Notes under the pieces: generated by a model | Told to the model about the DNA's origin: nothing | Seen by the model: only the letters and a program-made list of their open reading frames with translations | The model's database searches: none | NCBI RefSeq assembly: GCF_000349325.1 | Contig: NC_020504.1 | Coordinates: 6,296,053 to 6,360,052 of the forward strand | DNA: 64,000 bases | Direction: 5' to 3' | From: Streptomyces davaonensis JCM 4913 | GTDB lineage: Bacteria > Actinomycetota > Actinomycetes > Streptomycetales > Streptomycetaceae | Program-made: the position numbers and the translations under genes | Shown here: positions 1-8,501 of the stretch, piece after piece | Layout: each line of letters starts with the position of its first letter | How positions within the stretch are numbered: position 1 is the stretch's first letter

Positions 1-839
1 AGCTCCAGGACGCCCTGAAGCAGGCCAAGGACCCTCAGGGCGCCCTGCTCCGCGAGGTGCTCAAGGCCCACACCCGGGACATGCGCTCGGTCACGGCCGA
101 CGAGCGGCGCGCCCCCTTCACGCCCACCGAGTACATCAAGGCCCACCTCGACCCGGCCCACCAGGGCGTCGGCCCGGTCGGACACGGCTACTCCACGGCG
201 AACCTCGACGCGGGCACCCAGTACTACAGCTTCCGCATCGCCGACGACGTCATCGGCATCAGCATGGACACCACCGACGCGGGCGGCCACTACGAAGGGT
301 CCATCGGCAGCACCCAGTTGCGCTGGCTGGACAAGACGCTGCGGGACAACAAGGACTCGTACGCCATCGTCTTCAGCCACCACACCAGCGAGACGATGGA
401 CAACACCCGCCCCGACCCGGCCCGGCCCACCGAGCGGCGCCACAACGGCCAGGAGGTCCTCGCCCTCCTCGGCAGCCACCCCAACGTGCTGGCCTGGGTG
501 AACGGCCACATCCACCGCAACGCGATCACCCCGCACTCGGCGCCCGACGGCCGCTCCTTCTGGGAGATCTCCACCGCCTCGCACGTCGACTACCCCCAAC
601 TCGCCCGGATCATCGAGCTGGTGGACAACAAGGACGGCACGATCTCCCTGTTCACCACCTGCGTGGAGTCCGCCGCCCCGCACCGCACCGACTTCACCGA
701 CCTCTCCCAGACCGGCCTCGCCGCCCTCTACCGGGAGCTCTCCTTCAACGCCCCCGGCGCCCGGACGGACCTCGCCGGAGCCCTCAGGGACCGCAACACC
801 GAGCTGGTCCTCAAGAAGGGGTCAACTACCCGTCGCTAA
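1..839 (+). CDS. Metallophosphoesterase (TIGR03767-like), 5'-truncated by the window edge
   Basis: The reading frame is open from the first bases, so the N-terminus lies outside the window; about 278 C-terminal residues are visible. Calcineurin-like phosphoesterase signatures are present: a VFSHHTSE metal-ligand segment and a late NGHIHRN segment (GxHxH type). The protein resembles the large secreted actinobacterial phosphoesterases of the TIGR03767 type; the substrate is unknown. The odd point is the 3' end: the TAA stop (837-839) lies in the loop of a palindrome that is probably the end of the neighbouring TnpB element, so the last residues (about GSTTRR) are probably encoded by the element. 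The native C-terminus may therefore have been replaced. The family call is fairly confident; the altered end is inference. Confidence 0.75.
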   Translation, partial: LQDALKQAKDPQGALLREVLKAHTRDMRSVTADERRAPFTPTEYIKAHLDPAHQGVGPVGHGYSTANLDAGTQYYSFRIADDVIGISMDTTDAGGHYEGSIGSTQLRWLDKTLRDNKDSYAIVFSHHTSETMDNTRPDPARPTERRHNGQEVLALLGSHPNVLAWVNGHIHRNAITPHSAPDGRSFWEISTASHVDYPQLARIIELVDNKDGTISLFTTCVESAAPHRTDFTDLSQTGLAALYRELSFNAPGARTDLAGALRDRNTELVLKKGSTTRR

Positions 840-990
840 TGCGACGGGTTTGCACAACGGGCGTCACTGGGTGTGGCGCTGCGTTTGCGTCCGGCTCTGC
901 CCCGCTGTCGCGGTGGTGGAGCGGGGGCAGTTGACTGTGCCCCGCGTCGCCACAACTGCCAGGCGCGAGCCCGGATGTTGCGGGAGCTGT
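822..990 (-). ncRNA. Putative omega-RNA (reRNA) scaffold of the TnpB element
   Basis: In characterised IS200/IS605 elements the guide RNA of TnpB comes from the 3' end of tnpB plus the right end, and the guide is the flanking host DNA. Here the scaffold would be the last part of tnpB on the minus strand plus the 828-849 hairpin. The guide would begin at about 821 and run into the phosphoesterase gene toward lower coordinates. The limits are guesses; only the hairpin and the gene arrangement are directly seen. Confidence 0.3.
828..849. repeat. Perfect 9-bp hairpin at the TnpB element right end
   Basis: Acccgtcgc (828-836) and gcgacgggt (841-849) are perfect inverted repeats around the loop taat. 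The hairpin contains the stop codons of both converging genes: TAA of the phosphoesterase and TAG of tnpB. IS200/IS605 elements carry such subterminal hairpins at the right end. On the minus strand the hairpin is followed by AGTTGAC, a plausible element terminus near position 821. It may also act as a terminator. Confidence 0.6.
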
Positions 991-2074
991 TCCGGTCCGC
1001 GTGATCAACGAATCCGCAGGACCGGCAGGCGAACCAGGCCTGGGAGACCCGGTTCGCCCTGTCCACGTGCCCGCACTCCGCGCAGGTACGGGAGGTGTAT
1101 GCCGGATCGACGTACACCACCGGCACCCCCGCCCGGCGGGCCTTGTACGCGATGAACTGCCCCAGCTGGGCGAAGGCCCAGCTGGAATGGGTGGCCCGTT
1201 GGGGCTTTCGAAGCCGTACCCGTTCGCGGATGCCCGTCAGGTCCTCCAGGGCGATCCCGCGACCGGTGCGTTCCGCCTCAGCCACCACATGCTTCGCGAT
1301 CTTGTGGTTGATGTCCTTCGCCCGCCGCGCCTCCTTGCGACGCCGCTTCTTCAAGCGGCGCTTGGCGGACGGGGTGTTCTTCTTCTGGAGCTTCGTACGG
1401 AGCTTCCGCTCTCTGACCCGGATGCGGTTGAGCTCACGTCCAGCCATGATCTCGCCGTCGGATGTGGTGGCGATGTTCACGATGCCCAGGTCGATGCCGA
1501 GGAAGTCCACCGGATCGGTGTTCAGCGGCGCTTCGGGAACGTCGCAGGTGGCGTTCAGGAACCACATGCCGTCCCGGCACAGCAGGTCGGACTCGCCCCT
1601 GCGGTACAGGGCCAGGGTGGCCAGCTGCTCCGGGCCCGCGGTGAACGCCACGTCCTTGACCCGCCCCGAAACAGTCCAGATCGAGATCCGGCGCTGGTCG
1701 ATCTGCCAGGACAGCATGCGGTCGTCATACGGCTGCGCACCCTTGGGGCGGAAGGCGACCGGCTCCTCCACCGCCCGGCGGTACCGCTTTGAGCCGGGCT
1801 TGCCCAGATTCCCAGCCTTCAGACTGGCCTTCAGCACGGTGTATGCGTCACACACCTTCTTGATGACGTGCTGGGCGGCCTGCGCACCTAGGCCCCAGCG
1901 GGCCTTGATCTCGGTGTAGGTGTGCTCGCGCAGCGCGAAGTTCCTCTTCACGTCCTTCTCGAAGGCGACCGCGCTCGCCCAGGTCGCCGCTTCGTTGCAG
2001 GCGAGCAGGGTCGCCTCAAGGGCCGCCGCCTGCACCGGCGTCGGCAGCAGTCTGACCTGCACCACCAGCTTCAC
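836..2074 (-). CDS. tnpB: TnpB / OrfB-type RNA-guided nuclease of an IS200/IS605-like element
   Basis: About 412 residues with the OrfB layout: an N-terminal segment starting MKLVVQVRLLPT, a basic Lys/Arg-rich bridge (about 210-255), a split RuvC nuclease and a C4 zinc finger. The catalytic acids are all present: Asp195 in GIDLGIVNIAT, Glu277 in IALEDLTG and Asp360 in DHADRNSSRN. The zinc ligands are CAEC (331-334) and CRSC (350-353). TnpB proteins are RNA-guided DNA endonucleases that help keep or spread their transposon. No tnpA (Y1 transposase) is nearby, so this is a solo (IS1341-type) copy needing a transposase in trans. GTG at 2074 is preferred over a TTG at 2083, because TAGG on the minus strand is well spaced from it. 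The gene looks intact. Confidence 0.88.
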   Translation of the reverse strand: MKLVVQVRLLPTPVQAAALEATLLACNEAATWASAVAFEKDVKRNFALREHTYTEIKARWGLGAQAAQHVIKKVCDAYTVLKASLKAGNLGKPGSKRYRRAVEEPVAFRPKGAQPYDDRMLSWQIDQRRISIWTVSGRVKDVAFTAGPEQLATLALYRRGESDLLCRDGMWFLNATCDVPEAPLNTDPVDFLGIDLGIVNIATTSDGEIMAGRELNRIRVRERKLRTKLQKKNTPSAKRRLKKRRRKEARRAKDINHKIAKHVVAEAERTGRGIALEDLTGIRERVRLRKPQRATHSSWAFAQLGQFIAYKARRAGVPVVYVDPAYTSRTCAECGHVDRANRVSQAWFACRSCGFVDHADRNSSRNIRARAWQLWRRGAQSTAPAPPPRQRGRAGRKRSATPSDARCANPSH

Positions 2075-2291
2075 GATCGTCAAACCTACACACGCGTACG
2101 AGCATCCACCGCACGTTCACCATCCATCACCCGGCCGAGTGAACCCGCCACCTCATGGACACAGCACGGCTCTGCCGTGCCACGACACTCGACCGCTCCG
2201 CGGCCGAGTACGCACGAGCGATGCCACGGCGCTCCCCGCCGCGACCACGCGGGACAGAACTCCTCCGGCCCCGCCTCCGCACCCACCTGAG

Positions 2292-2327
2292 GAGGGGCCG
2301 CCGATAACGCACCCCCGGCGGCCCCTC
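2292..2327 (-). terminator. Hairpin downstream of the AbiEi/DUF559-like gene
   Basis: An 11-bp perfect stem: gaggggccgcc (2292-2302) with ggcggcccctc (2317-2327), loop 14 nt. It lies just past the stop of the minus-strand gene ending at 2359. The rest of 2084-2291 should hold the left end of the TnpB element, but I could not fix its boundary. Confidence 0.5.
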
Positions 2328-2358
2328 CCCTCCCCTCCTGATGCCACCCCACCCCCAA

Positions 2359-3396
2359 CTACCGGGGCAGCACCACGACATAAGCCGCCGGATCCCTGTC
2401 CGTCGAAGCCATCAGTGCCGTACGGACCACCGCCGCCTGCTGCTCCAGTGACTCGCGGAGCTTCTTCGGGGTGATGTACACGACCGTGATGCCGAGTCGC
2501 TCCAGGTGTTCGCGCTTGCGGGCGTACTCCGACCACAGGGCGTCCTCGTCCTGACGGGGGGCCCGTGTGTCCAGTTCCACCGCCACCGCGTGCTCCGGCC
2601 AGTACGCGTCCAGGCCCCCCAGATGCGGCCCGCCCGGCAGGCGGAGGTCGATGTTCCAGACCGGGTCGGGGAGGCCGTACTCCCGGACCATCGTGTACAG
2701 GCGGTCCTCCGCGATGGCGCGGCCCTCGGCCAACAACGAGTCCACGGCGTCCACCACATGCGGTCGGCCCAGCAGCTTCGCCTGGGTCAACTCCCGTACC
2801 ACCGCTGCCGGTTCACAGTGCCCGCCGCGCACCGCCTCCGTCAGCAGCCGGCGTACCGCGCCCGCGTCGGAGAGCTCGGCGACCGCGTCGGCCAGGGCGC
2901 GGGGGACCGGGGCGACAGGGAGTCCTGTGACCTCCTCCGCCGTCGGCATCGAGGGCGTGCGGACGATGCGGGCGCAGCCCGTCGAGCGGAGTCGGCGGAG
3001 CCGGGGGACCAGGACGTCGATCGTGTCCAGGGCGGTGAGGGGAGGCGTCGCCGCGAAGCCGTGGAGCGTCAGCGCCGCCAGGCCGGTGATCACCGCCTCC
3101 GTGTACACCGGGCGGTGCGGCTCCCCTGAACCCGGCTGCGGCGGCACCCCGGCGGTCCGCTCCCGCGCCGCGTACAGCAGCACCGCGTTCAGCCGCTCCT
3201 CGCTGGTCGGGGGGCCGGGGTGGAGCAGGTAGACGCCCGGGAGGAGTTGCTGCCAGGGGCCGCCGGCCCGGCACTGCTCGTTCGTCTCCGCGGCCGGGAC
3301 GCCGTGCGCCCGCAGTTGCGCGGCCGTCAGCACCCGGCGGCGGACGTCGGTGAGCTGGTGGAGAGGGAGGGGGGAGAGCGGGGTGTTGTGGTTCAT
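2359..3396 (-). CDS. AbiEi-type antitoxin-like / DUF559 (VSR-like) nuclease-fold protein
   Basis: About 345 residues. The N-terminal half looks like the AbiEi_4/type IV-antitoxin-like wing: an early LTAAQLRAHGV helix-turn-helix-like segment, then WQQLLPGVYLLHPG and TGLAALTLHG. The C-terminal 110 residues resemble the DUF559/VSR endonuclease-like fold (HLGGLDAYWPEHAVAVELD, then a Lys/Arg-rich helix and GITVVYITPKKL). Such proteins are common and multi-copy in actinobacteria; their role is unclear, and no AbiEii toxin gene is adjacent. The start is set at ATG 3396, with a GGGAA about 12 nt upstream; the open frame continues upstream without a good ribosome site. Family confidence is moderate; whether it cuts DNA is unknown. 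Confidence 0.65.
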   Translation of the reverse strand: MNHNTPLSPLPLHQLTDVRRRVLTAAQLRAHGVPAAETNEQCRAGGPWQQLLPGVYLLHPGPPTSEERLNAVLLYAARERTAGVPPQPGSGEPHRPVYTEAVITGLAALTLHGFAATPPLTALDTIDVLVPRLRRLRSTGCARIVRTPSMPTAEEVTGLPVAPVPRALADAVAELSDAGAVRRLLTEAVRGGHCEPAAVVRELTQAKLLGRPHVVDAVDSLLAEGRAIAEDRLYTMVREYGLPDPVWNIDLRLPGGPHLGGLDAYWPEHAVAVELDTRAPRQDEDALWSEYARKREHLERLGITVVYITPKKLRESLEQQAAVVRTALMASTDRDPAAYVVVLPR

Positions 3397-3510
3397 GACC
3401 CGGGGATTCCCGCGTTCGATCCGGCCCTTAACCGCTGTTACACGCCCGTCGACAAATCTGGACAAGCTCGCCCTAAAGGACGGGTGTTCGGATGCCGAGT
3501 AGGCACGGAA

Positions 3511-3543
3511 AACCCCTGGTCCAAACGGGTGGGACCAGGGGTT
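3511..3543 (-). terminator. Rho-independent terminator of pepN
   Basis: A 12-bp perfect stem, aacccctggtcc (3511-3522) and ggaccaggggtt (3532-3543), is followed on the minus strand by a TTTT run. It lies about 60 bp past the pepN stop. Confidence 0.8.
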
Positions 3544-3602
3544 ACGGCTGCTATTGCCTGAATTCCGTAACGGTCACGGAGGCGGAAAGCGTTGGCCAGG
3601 GA

Positions 3603-6179
3603 TCAGGCGCCCGCCGCCGCGTCGCACGCCTGTCCCCGCAACGCCCGTGCCAGGTCGTCCCGCGCCTCCAGCACGAGCCGGCGCAGGGCCGGAGCCGCCT
3701 GCTCGTGCGCTGAGAGCCAGGCGTCCGTGGCGTCCAGCGTCTCCTGGGACTCCTGGAGCGAGGGGAACAGGCCCTGCACCACGACCATGCCGATCTGGAT
3801 CGACCGCTCGGCCCACACCCGCTCGATCGCCGCGAAGTACTTCTGCGTGTACGGCGCCGTCAGCTCCCGCTGCGAGGGCCGGGCGAAGCCCGCGATGGTC
3901 GCCTCCACCAGCGCGTTGGACAGCTCCTCCGACTCCACCACCTGCGCCCACGCCTGCGCCTTGACCGCGGCCTGCGGACGGGCGGCGAGGCAGCGCACGT
4001 GGTGGCGCTTGCCCGACGCGGTGTCGTCCCGGGCGAGTTCGGCGGCCAGCTCCTTGTCGCCGACGACGTCATGCGCCGCGAGCGCGTCCAGGAACGCCCA
4101 GCGCAGCTCCTGGTCGACCTCGAGGCCCGGCAGGGTCTCGGTGCCGTCCAGCAGCCCCGACAGCAGCTCGAAGTCGGACGGCGCCTGTGCCGCCCGCGCG
4201 AAGAACCGCGCCCACGCCAACTGGTGCTCGCTGCCCGGCTCGGCCGCCCGCAGCTCCCGCCAAGCCCCCTCGGTGAGCAGCCGGCCGGCCCGTTCCCGCT
4301 GCTCGGGCGCGCTGTAGTGCACCGCCGCCGACTCCGCCCACATGTGCAGCTGCTGGAGCACCCCGATGTCGGACTCCCGGCCCGCGAACTTCAGCACCAG
4401 GTCGATGAACTCCCGCGCGGGCAGCAGCGCGTCGCGCGTCATGTTCCACAGCGCCGACCAGCACAGCGCCCGCGCCAAGGGGTCGGTCATGTCGCCGAGC
4501 CCGCGCCGCAGCGCGGCCAGCGAGGTCTCGTCGAAGCGGGTCTTGCAGTACGTCAGATCGTCGTCGTTGACCAGCACCAGCTCCGGCGCCTCGGCCCCGG
4601 CCAGCTCCGCCACGACCGTACGCGGACCGTCGACGTCCACCTCCACGCGCGCGTACCGCTCCAGCGCGTCGCCGGTACGGCGGTACAGGCCCACCGCGAC
4701 GCGGTGCGGCCGCAGCTCCGGATGCGACTCGGGCGCCTCCTGCACCACCGCCAGCTCCGAGACCCGGCCCTGCGGGTCCAACAGCACCTGCGGGGTCAGG
4801 GAGTTGACCCCGGCCGTCTGGAGCCAGGACCGGGACCAGGCGGCCATGTCCCGGCCGCTGGTCTCGCCGAGCACCGAGAGCAGGTCGCCGAGGCGGGTGT
4901 TGCCGTAGGCGTGCCGCTTGAAGTAGCGGCGGGCGCCCTCCAGGAACGCCTCCTGGCCGACGTACGCCACCAGCTGCTTCAGCACGGACGCGCCCTTGGC
5001 GTACGTGATGCCGTCGAAGTTCAGCTTCGCGTCCTGGAGGTCACGGATGTCGGCCGTGACCGGGTGCGTGGAGGGCAGCTGGTCGGCGCGGTACGCCCAC
5101 GCCTTGCGGCGGTTGGCGAAGGTGATCCAGCCGTCGGTGAAGCGGGTCGCGCCGACCGTGGCGAACGAGCCCATGAAGTCCGCGAAGGACTCCTTCAGCC
5201 ACAGGTCGTCCCACCACTCCATGGTGACCAGGTCGCCGAACCACATGTGCGCCATCTCGTGCAGGATGACGTTGGCCCGCGCCTCGTACGAGGCCCGCGT
5301 CACCTTCCCGCGGAAGATGTACTCCTCGCGGAACGTCACCAGGCCCGGGTTCTCCATCGCACCCAGGTTGTACTCGGGCACGAAGGCCTGGTCGTACTTC
5401 CCGAACGGATACGGGTAGTCGAAGTGGTCGTGGAAGAAGTCCAGGCCCTGCTTGGTGACCAGGAACACGTCGTCGGCGTCGAAGTGCGGCGCGAGCCCCT
5501 TGCGGCACATCGCGCCGAGGGGGATCTCAAGACGGGTGCCGTCCTCGAGGACGCGCTCGTAGGAGTCGGTCACATAGTGGTAGGGACCGGCCACCACACA
5601 GGTGATGTACGTCGAGATCGGCTTGGTCTCCGCGAACCGCCACACCCCGTCGGCGAGGCGGCCCACGCCGTTGCTCCACACCGTCCAACCCTCGGGCGCC
5701 CGCACCTCGAAACGGAACGGCGCCTTGAGGTCCGGCTGCTCGAAGCAGGCGTGGACCCGGCGGGAGTCGGCCGGCTCGTACTGGGTGTACAGGTACACCT
5801 CGCCGTCCTCGGGGTCGACGAAGCGGTGCATGCCCTCGCCGGTACGGGAGTACGCGCACTGCGCGTCGACGACCAGTTCGTTCTCGGCGGCCAGGTCCTC
5901 CAGCGCGATCCGGGCGCCGTCGAAGACCTCGCTCGGGTCGAGGTCCCGGCCGTTGAGGGAGACCGCGGTGACGCCCGGTGCGATCAGATCGACGAAACTC
6001 GTGGCGCCCGGCTCGGCACAGCGGAAGCGGATCGTGGTGACCGAGCGGAACGTACGCGGCCCGTCCGACGCCTCGTCGCCGACCGCGGAACGCAGGTCGA
6101 GCGAGACGTCGTACCCGTCGACGGACAGCAGCGCGGCCCGCTCCCGGGCCTCGTCGCGGGACAGATTCTCACCGGGCAC
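3603..6179 (-). CDS. pepN: Aminopeptidase N (M1 family zinc metallopeptidase)
   Basis: 858 residues, the usual size for actinobacterial PepN. It removes N-terminal residues from peptides in the cytoplasm. GAMEN is the substrate-binding motif just ahead of the zinc site. The zinc site is HEMAH (His307, Glu308, His311) plus Glu330 in LKESFADF, the full HExxH-x18-E. The C-terminal helical ERAP1-like domain is complete. The GTG start at 6179 has GGGAG on the minus strand 7 nt ahead. A terminator follows at 3511-3543. The gene sits next to the DsbA-like gene, as in the Mycobacterium tuberculosis order Rv2466c-Rv2467. Confidence 0.95.
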   Translation of the reverse strand: MPGENLSRDEARERAALLSVDGYDVSLDLRSAVGDEASDGPRTFRSVTTIRFRCAEPGATSFVDLIAPGVTAVSLNGRDLDPSEVFDGARIALEDLAAENELVVDAQCAYSRTGEGMHRFVDPEDGEVYLYTQYEPADSRRVHACFEQPDLKAPFRFEVRAPEGWTVWSNGVGRLADGVWRFAETKPISTYITCVVAGPYHYVTDSYERVLEDGTRLEIPLGAMCRKGLAPHFDADDVFLVTKQGLDFFHDHFDYPYPFGKYDQAFVPEYNLGAMENPGLVTFREEYIFRGKVTRASYEARANVILHEMAHMWFGDLVTMEWWDDLWLKESFADFMGSFATVGATRFTDGWITFANRRKAWAYRADQLPSTHPVTADIRDLQDAKLNFDGITYAKGASVLKQLVAYVGQEAFLEGARRYFKRHAYGNTRLGDLLSVLGETSGRDMAAWSRSWLQTAGVNSLTPQVLLDPQGRVSELAVVQEAPESHPELRPHRVAVGLYRRTGDALERYARVEVDVDGPRTVVAELAGAEAPELVLVNDDDLTYCKTRFDETSLAALRRGLGDMTDPLARALCWSALWNMTRDALLPAREFIDLVLKFAGRESDIGVLQQLHMWAESAAVHYSAPEQRERAGRLLTEGAWRELRAAEPGSEHQLAWARFFARAAQAPSDFELLSGLLDGTETLPGLEVDQELRWAFLDALAAHDVVGDKELAAELARDDTASGKRHHVRCLAARPQAAVKAQAWAQVVESEELSNALVEATIAGFARPSQRELTAPYTQKYFAAIERVWAERSIQIGMVVVQGLFPSLQESQETLDATDAWLSAHEQAAPALRRLVLEARDDLARALRGQACDAAAGA

Positions 6180-6315
6180 GGGGTCACTCCCTCACAGGGT
6201 GTTCAGTATGCGGACGGACCAGATCTTCCCATGGGCGCACCGGCGGCGGCAGCCGGGAATGGGGGAGGTGGTGGTGGGTGTTGCGGCTGCCAAAGACCGC
6301 TGCCTTAGGAGAGCC

Positions 6316-6978
6316 ATGTCCGAGACCGCGACGACGTCCGCGAAGACCCCCGTCGACTTCTGGTTCGACCCGCTGTGCCCCTGGGCCTGGATGACCTCCC
6401 GCTGGGTGCTGGAAGTGGAGAAGGTCCGCGACATCGAGGTCCGCTGGCACATCATGAGCCTGGCTGTGCTGAACGAGCCGAAGATCGACGAACTTCCCGA
6501 GGAGTACCGCGAGCTGCTGGAGACCAAGGCATGGCAGCCGATCCGGGTGGTGACGGCGGCCTGGCAGAAGCACGGCTCCGACATCCTCGGCCCGCTGTAC
6601 ACGGCGCTCGGCACCCGCATCCACAACGAGGGCCAGGGCCCTAGCCGGGACGCCGTCGTCGGCGCCCTGGCCGATGTCGGTCTGCCCGCCGACCTGATCG
6701 AGTACTTCGACCAGAAGGACTTCGAGTTCGACGCCGAGCTGCGCGCCTCCCACAAGGAGGGCATAGACAAGGTCGGCCAGGACGTCGGCACTCCGGTGAT
6801 CGCGGTCCCCGGTGACGACGGCGAGCAGATCGCCTTCTTCGGCCCGGTCGTCACCCCGGCCCCGAAGGGCGAGGAGGCCGCCCGCCTCTGGGACGGCACC
6901 CTCGCCGTGGCCTCGGTCCCCGGCTTCTACGAGATCAAGCGCACCCGCACCAAGGGCCCCGACTTCAGCAACCTGTAG
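6316..6978 (+). CDS. DsbA-family protein, mycothiol-dependent nitroreductase (Rv2466c) type
   Basis: 220 residues with a thioredoxin fold. The sequence is collinear with Mycobacterium tuberculosis Rv2466c as I recall it (FWFDPLCPW, MSLAVLNE, RIHNxG, DVGTP, AFFGPV and the ending KRTRT). Rv2466c has a CPWC active site and uses mycothiol. Here the motif is CPWA (Cys21-Pro-Trp-Ala24), so the resolving cysteine is missing and the protein can only work by a monothiol mechanism, probably with mycothiol as partner. AGGAG lies just ahead of the ATG. It is divergent from pepN. The family call is strong; the mechanism is inference. Confidence 0.85.
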   Translation: MSETATTSAKTPVDFWFDPLCPWAWMTSRWVLEVEKVRDIEVRWHIMSLAVLNEPKIDELPEEYRELLETKAWQPIRVVTAAWQKHGSDILGPLYTALGTRIHNEGQGPSRDAVVGALADVGLPADLIEYFDQKDFEFDAELRASHKEGIDKVGQDVGTPVIAVPGDDGEQIAFFGPVVTPAPKGEEAARLWDGTLAVASVPGFYEIKRTRTKGPDFSNL

Positions 6979-6989
6979 TCGCTCCGGGA

Positions 6990-7029
6990 GGCACGGGCGG
7001 CCCCGGCACCATCCAGGGCCGCCCGTGCC
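6990..7029. terminator. Bidirectional terminator between the DsbA-like gene and the FGGY kinase gene
   Basis: A 13-bp perfect stem, ggcacgggcggcc (6990-7002) and ggccgcccgtgcc (7017-7029), lies between two convergent stops. Confidence 0.75.
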
Positions 7030-7038
7030 CACGGCGCT

Positions 7039-8463
7039 TCAGTCCCGTACCCGCTCCCGCGCCGCATCCAGCCGCGCCAGATGCTCCGCGTACCCCCGCT
7101 CGTAATGCGAGGCCCGCCCCGCGTCCGGCTCCACCACAACCGTCGGCCGGGTCCATTGCCCCGCGTCCAGTTCGACCCCGTGCCGCTCCGCCGCCGCGAG
7201 CACCGCGCCCCGGGCGCCCACCTCGCCCTCGACGACCCGCAGCGGCCGGCCGAGGACGTCCGCGAGCAGCCGCGTCCAGGCGGGGCTGCGGGTGCCGCCC
7301 CCGCACACCGCGAGCGTGCCGGTCAGCCCCGCCGCCTCCAGACAGTGCCGGGCCGCGTAGCCGATGCCCTCGCAGGTGGCGCGGACCAGGTCGGCGGGCG
7401 TCGACTCCAGGCAGACACCGGTGAGTTCGGCGCGCAGCCGCGGCTCCACGAACGGCGCCCGCTCCCCGGACGGCGCGAAGTACGGCAGCACCCGCACCCC
7501 GTGCGCGCCCGGCGGGGTCCCGGCCAGCAGCCCGTCGACCTCTTCATGGGTGACCCCGGTCGTCGACAGCACCCAGTCCAGGGCGGCCGTGCCGACCATC
7601 GCGGGCATGGCGCGCAGCCAGTGCCCCGGCCGGTCGGTGCAGATGTACAGCCCGCCCGGCTCCCCGGCCAGATCCACCTCGGCCGTCCCCACCAGCGCCG
7701 CCAGACAGGTGCCGACGATCAGCAGCCCGTCCCCGTCGGCGGTGACCCCCGCCCCGAGCGCACAGGCCGGCAGGTCGTACGGCCCGTTCGCGATCGGCGT
7801 CCCCGCGGGCAGCCCCTCGCCGAGAGCGACGGCCGTCGCCGCCGGATCGCTCACCGGCGCCAGCAGCCCCCGCCGATGGGTCAGCCCCAGCAGCTCCACC
7901 ACCCGGTTGTCGTACGTCCGTGACACCGGGTCCAGGAACGGCATCGAGGCGTCCGACACCTCCGTCGTCACCGGCGCCCCCGTCAGCCGGTGGAACACCA
8001 TGTCCTTGCAGTACAGCGCGGTCGCCGCGGCGTCCAGGGACTTCGGCTCGTGGCTGTCCAGCCAGGCCAGCAGCGGTCCCGGGCAGCCCGGGAACATGGC
8101 GCCGCCGGTGCGCCGGAACACGGCCTCGAAGGTGCCGTCCGCGAGCCACTGGTCGACGAGTTCGTTCGCCCGGCCGTCCATCCAGGAGGCCGCGGGCCGC
8201 ACCGGGCGCCCCTCGGCGTCCAACAGCCACACCCCGTCGCCCTGCCCGGTGAGCCCGGCCAGCTCCACCGGCTCCGGCACCCGCGCGGTGATCTCGTCGA
8301 GGACGGCGACGACCGCCCCGTACACCTCCTCCATGTCCTGCTCGACCACCCCGCCGTGCAGGGTGAGCCCCAACGGCCGGGACGCGACGCCGAGTTCCCG
8401 TCCGATGCCGTCGAACGCGGCGGCCTTCACCAGCGACGTGCCCACATCGATACCGATGTACAT
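7039..8463 (-). CDS. FGGY-family carbohydrate kinase (xylulokinase-like)
   Basis: 474 residues. It starts MYIGIDVGTSLVKAAAFD, the phosphate-1 DxGT motif, followed by a TGQGDGVWLLD segment. A likely catalytic Asp lies in GPYDLPACALGAG, and the second ATP-binding motif is LAVCGGGTRSPAW. FGGY kinases phosphorylate sugars or polyols; the substrate cannot be read here. GGAGG lies 7 nt before the ATG. It follows the 2-hydroxyacid dehydrogenase with 38 bp between, so the two likely form an operon. The open frame extends far upstream, but the start is clear from the motif and ribosome site. Confidence 0.85.
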   Translation of the reverse strand: MYIGIDVGTSLVKAAAFDGIGRELGVASRPLGLTLHGGVVEQDMEEVYGAVVAVLDEITARVPEPVELAGLTGQGDGVWLLDAEGRPVRPAASWMDGRANELVDQWLADGTFEAVFRRTGGAMFPGCPGPLLAWLDSHEPKSLDAAATALYCKDMVFHRLTGAPVTTEVSDASMPFLDPVSRTYDNRVVELLGLTHRRGLLAPVSDPAATAVALGEGLPAGTPIANGPYDLPACALGAGVTADGDGLLIVGTCLAALVGTAEVDLAGEPGGLYICTDRPGHWLRAMPAMVGTAALDWVLSTTGVTHEEVDGLLAGTPPGAHGVRVLPYFAPSGERAPFVEPRLRAELTGVCLESTPADLVRATCEGIGYAARHCLEAAGLTGTLAVCGGGTRSPAWTRLLADVLGRPLRVVEGEVGARGAVLAAAERHGVELDAGQWTRPTVVVEPDAGRASHYERGYAEHLARLDAARERVRD

Positions 8464-8501
8464 GCCGACCTCCAAAAGGCTCCTCGGGCTCCTCGGGCTG
8501 C

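Noticed and set aside
3999..6308. A 769-residue open frame antisense to pepN
   Set aside because: Low-complexity Arg/Val/Gly-rich shadow of a confirmed gene; no ribosome site or motif.
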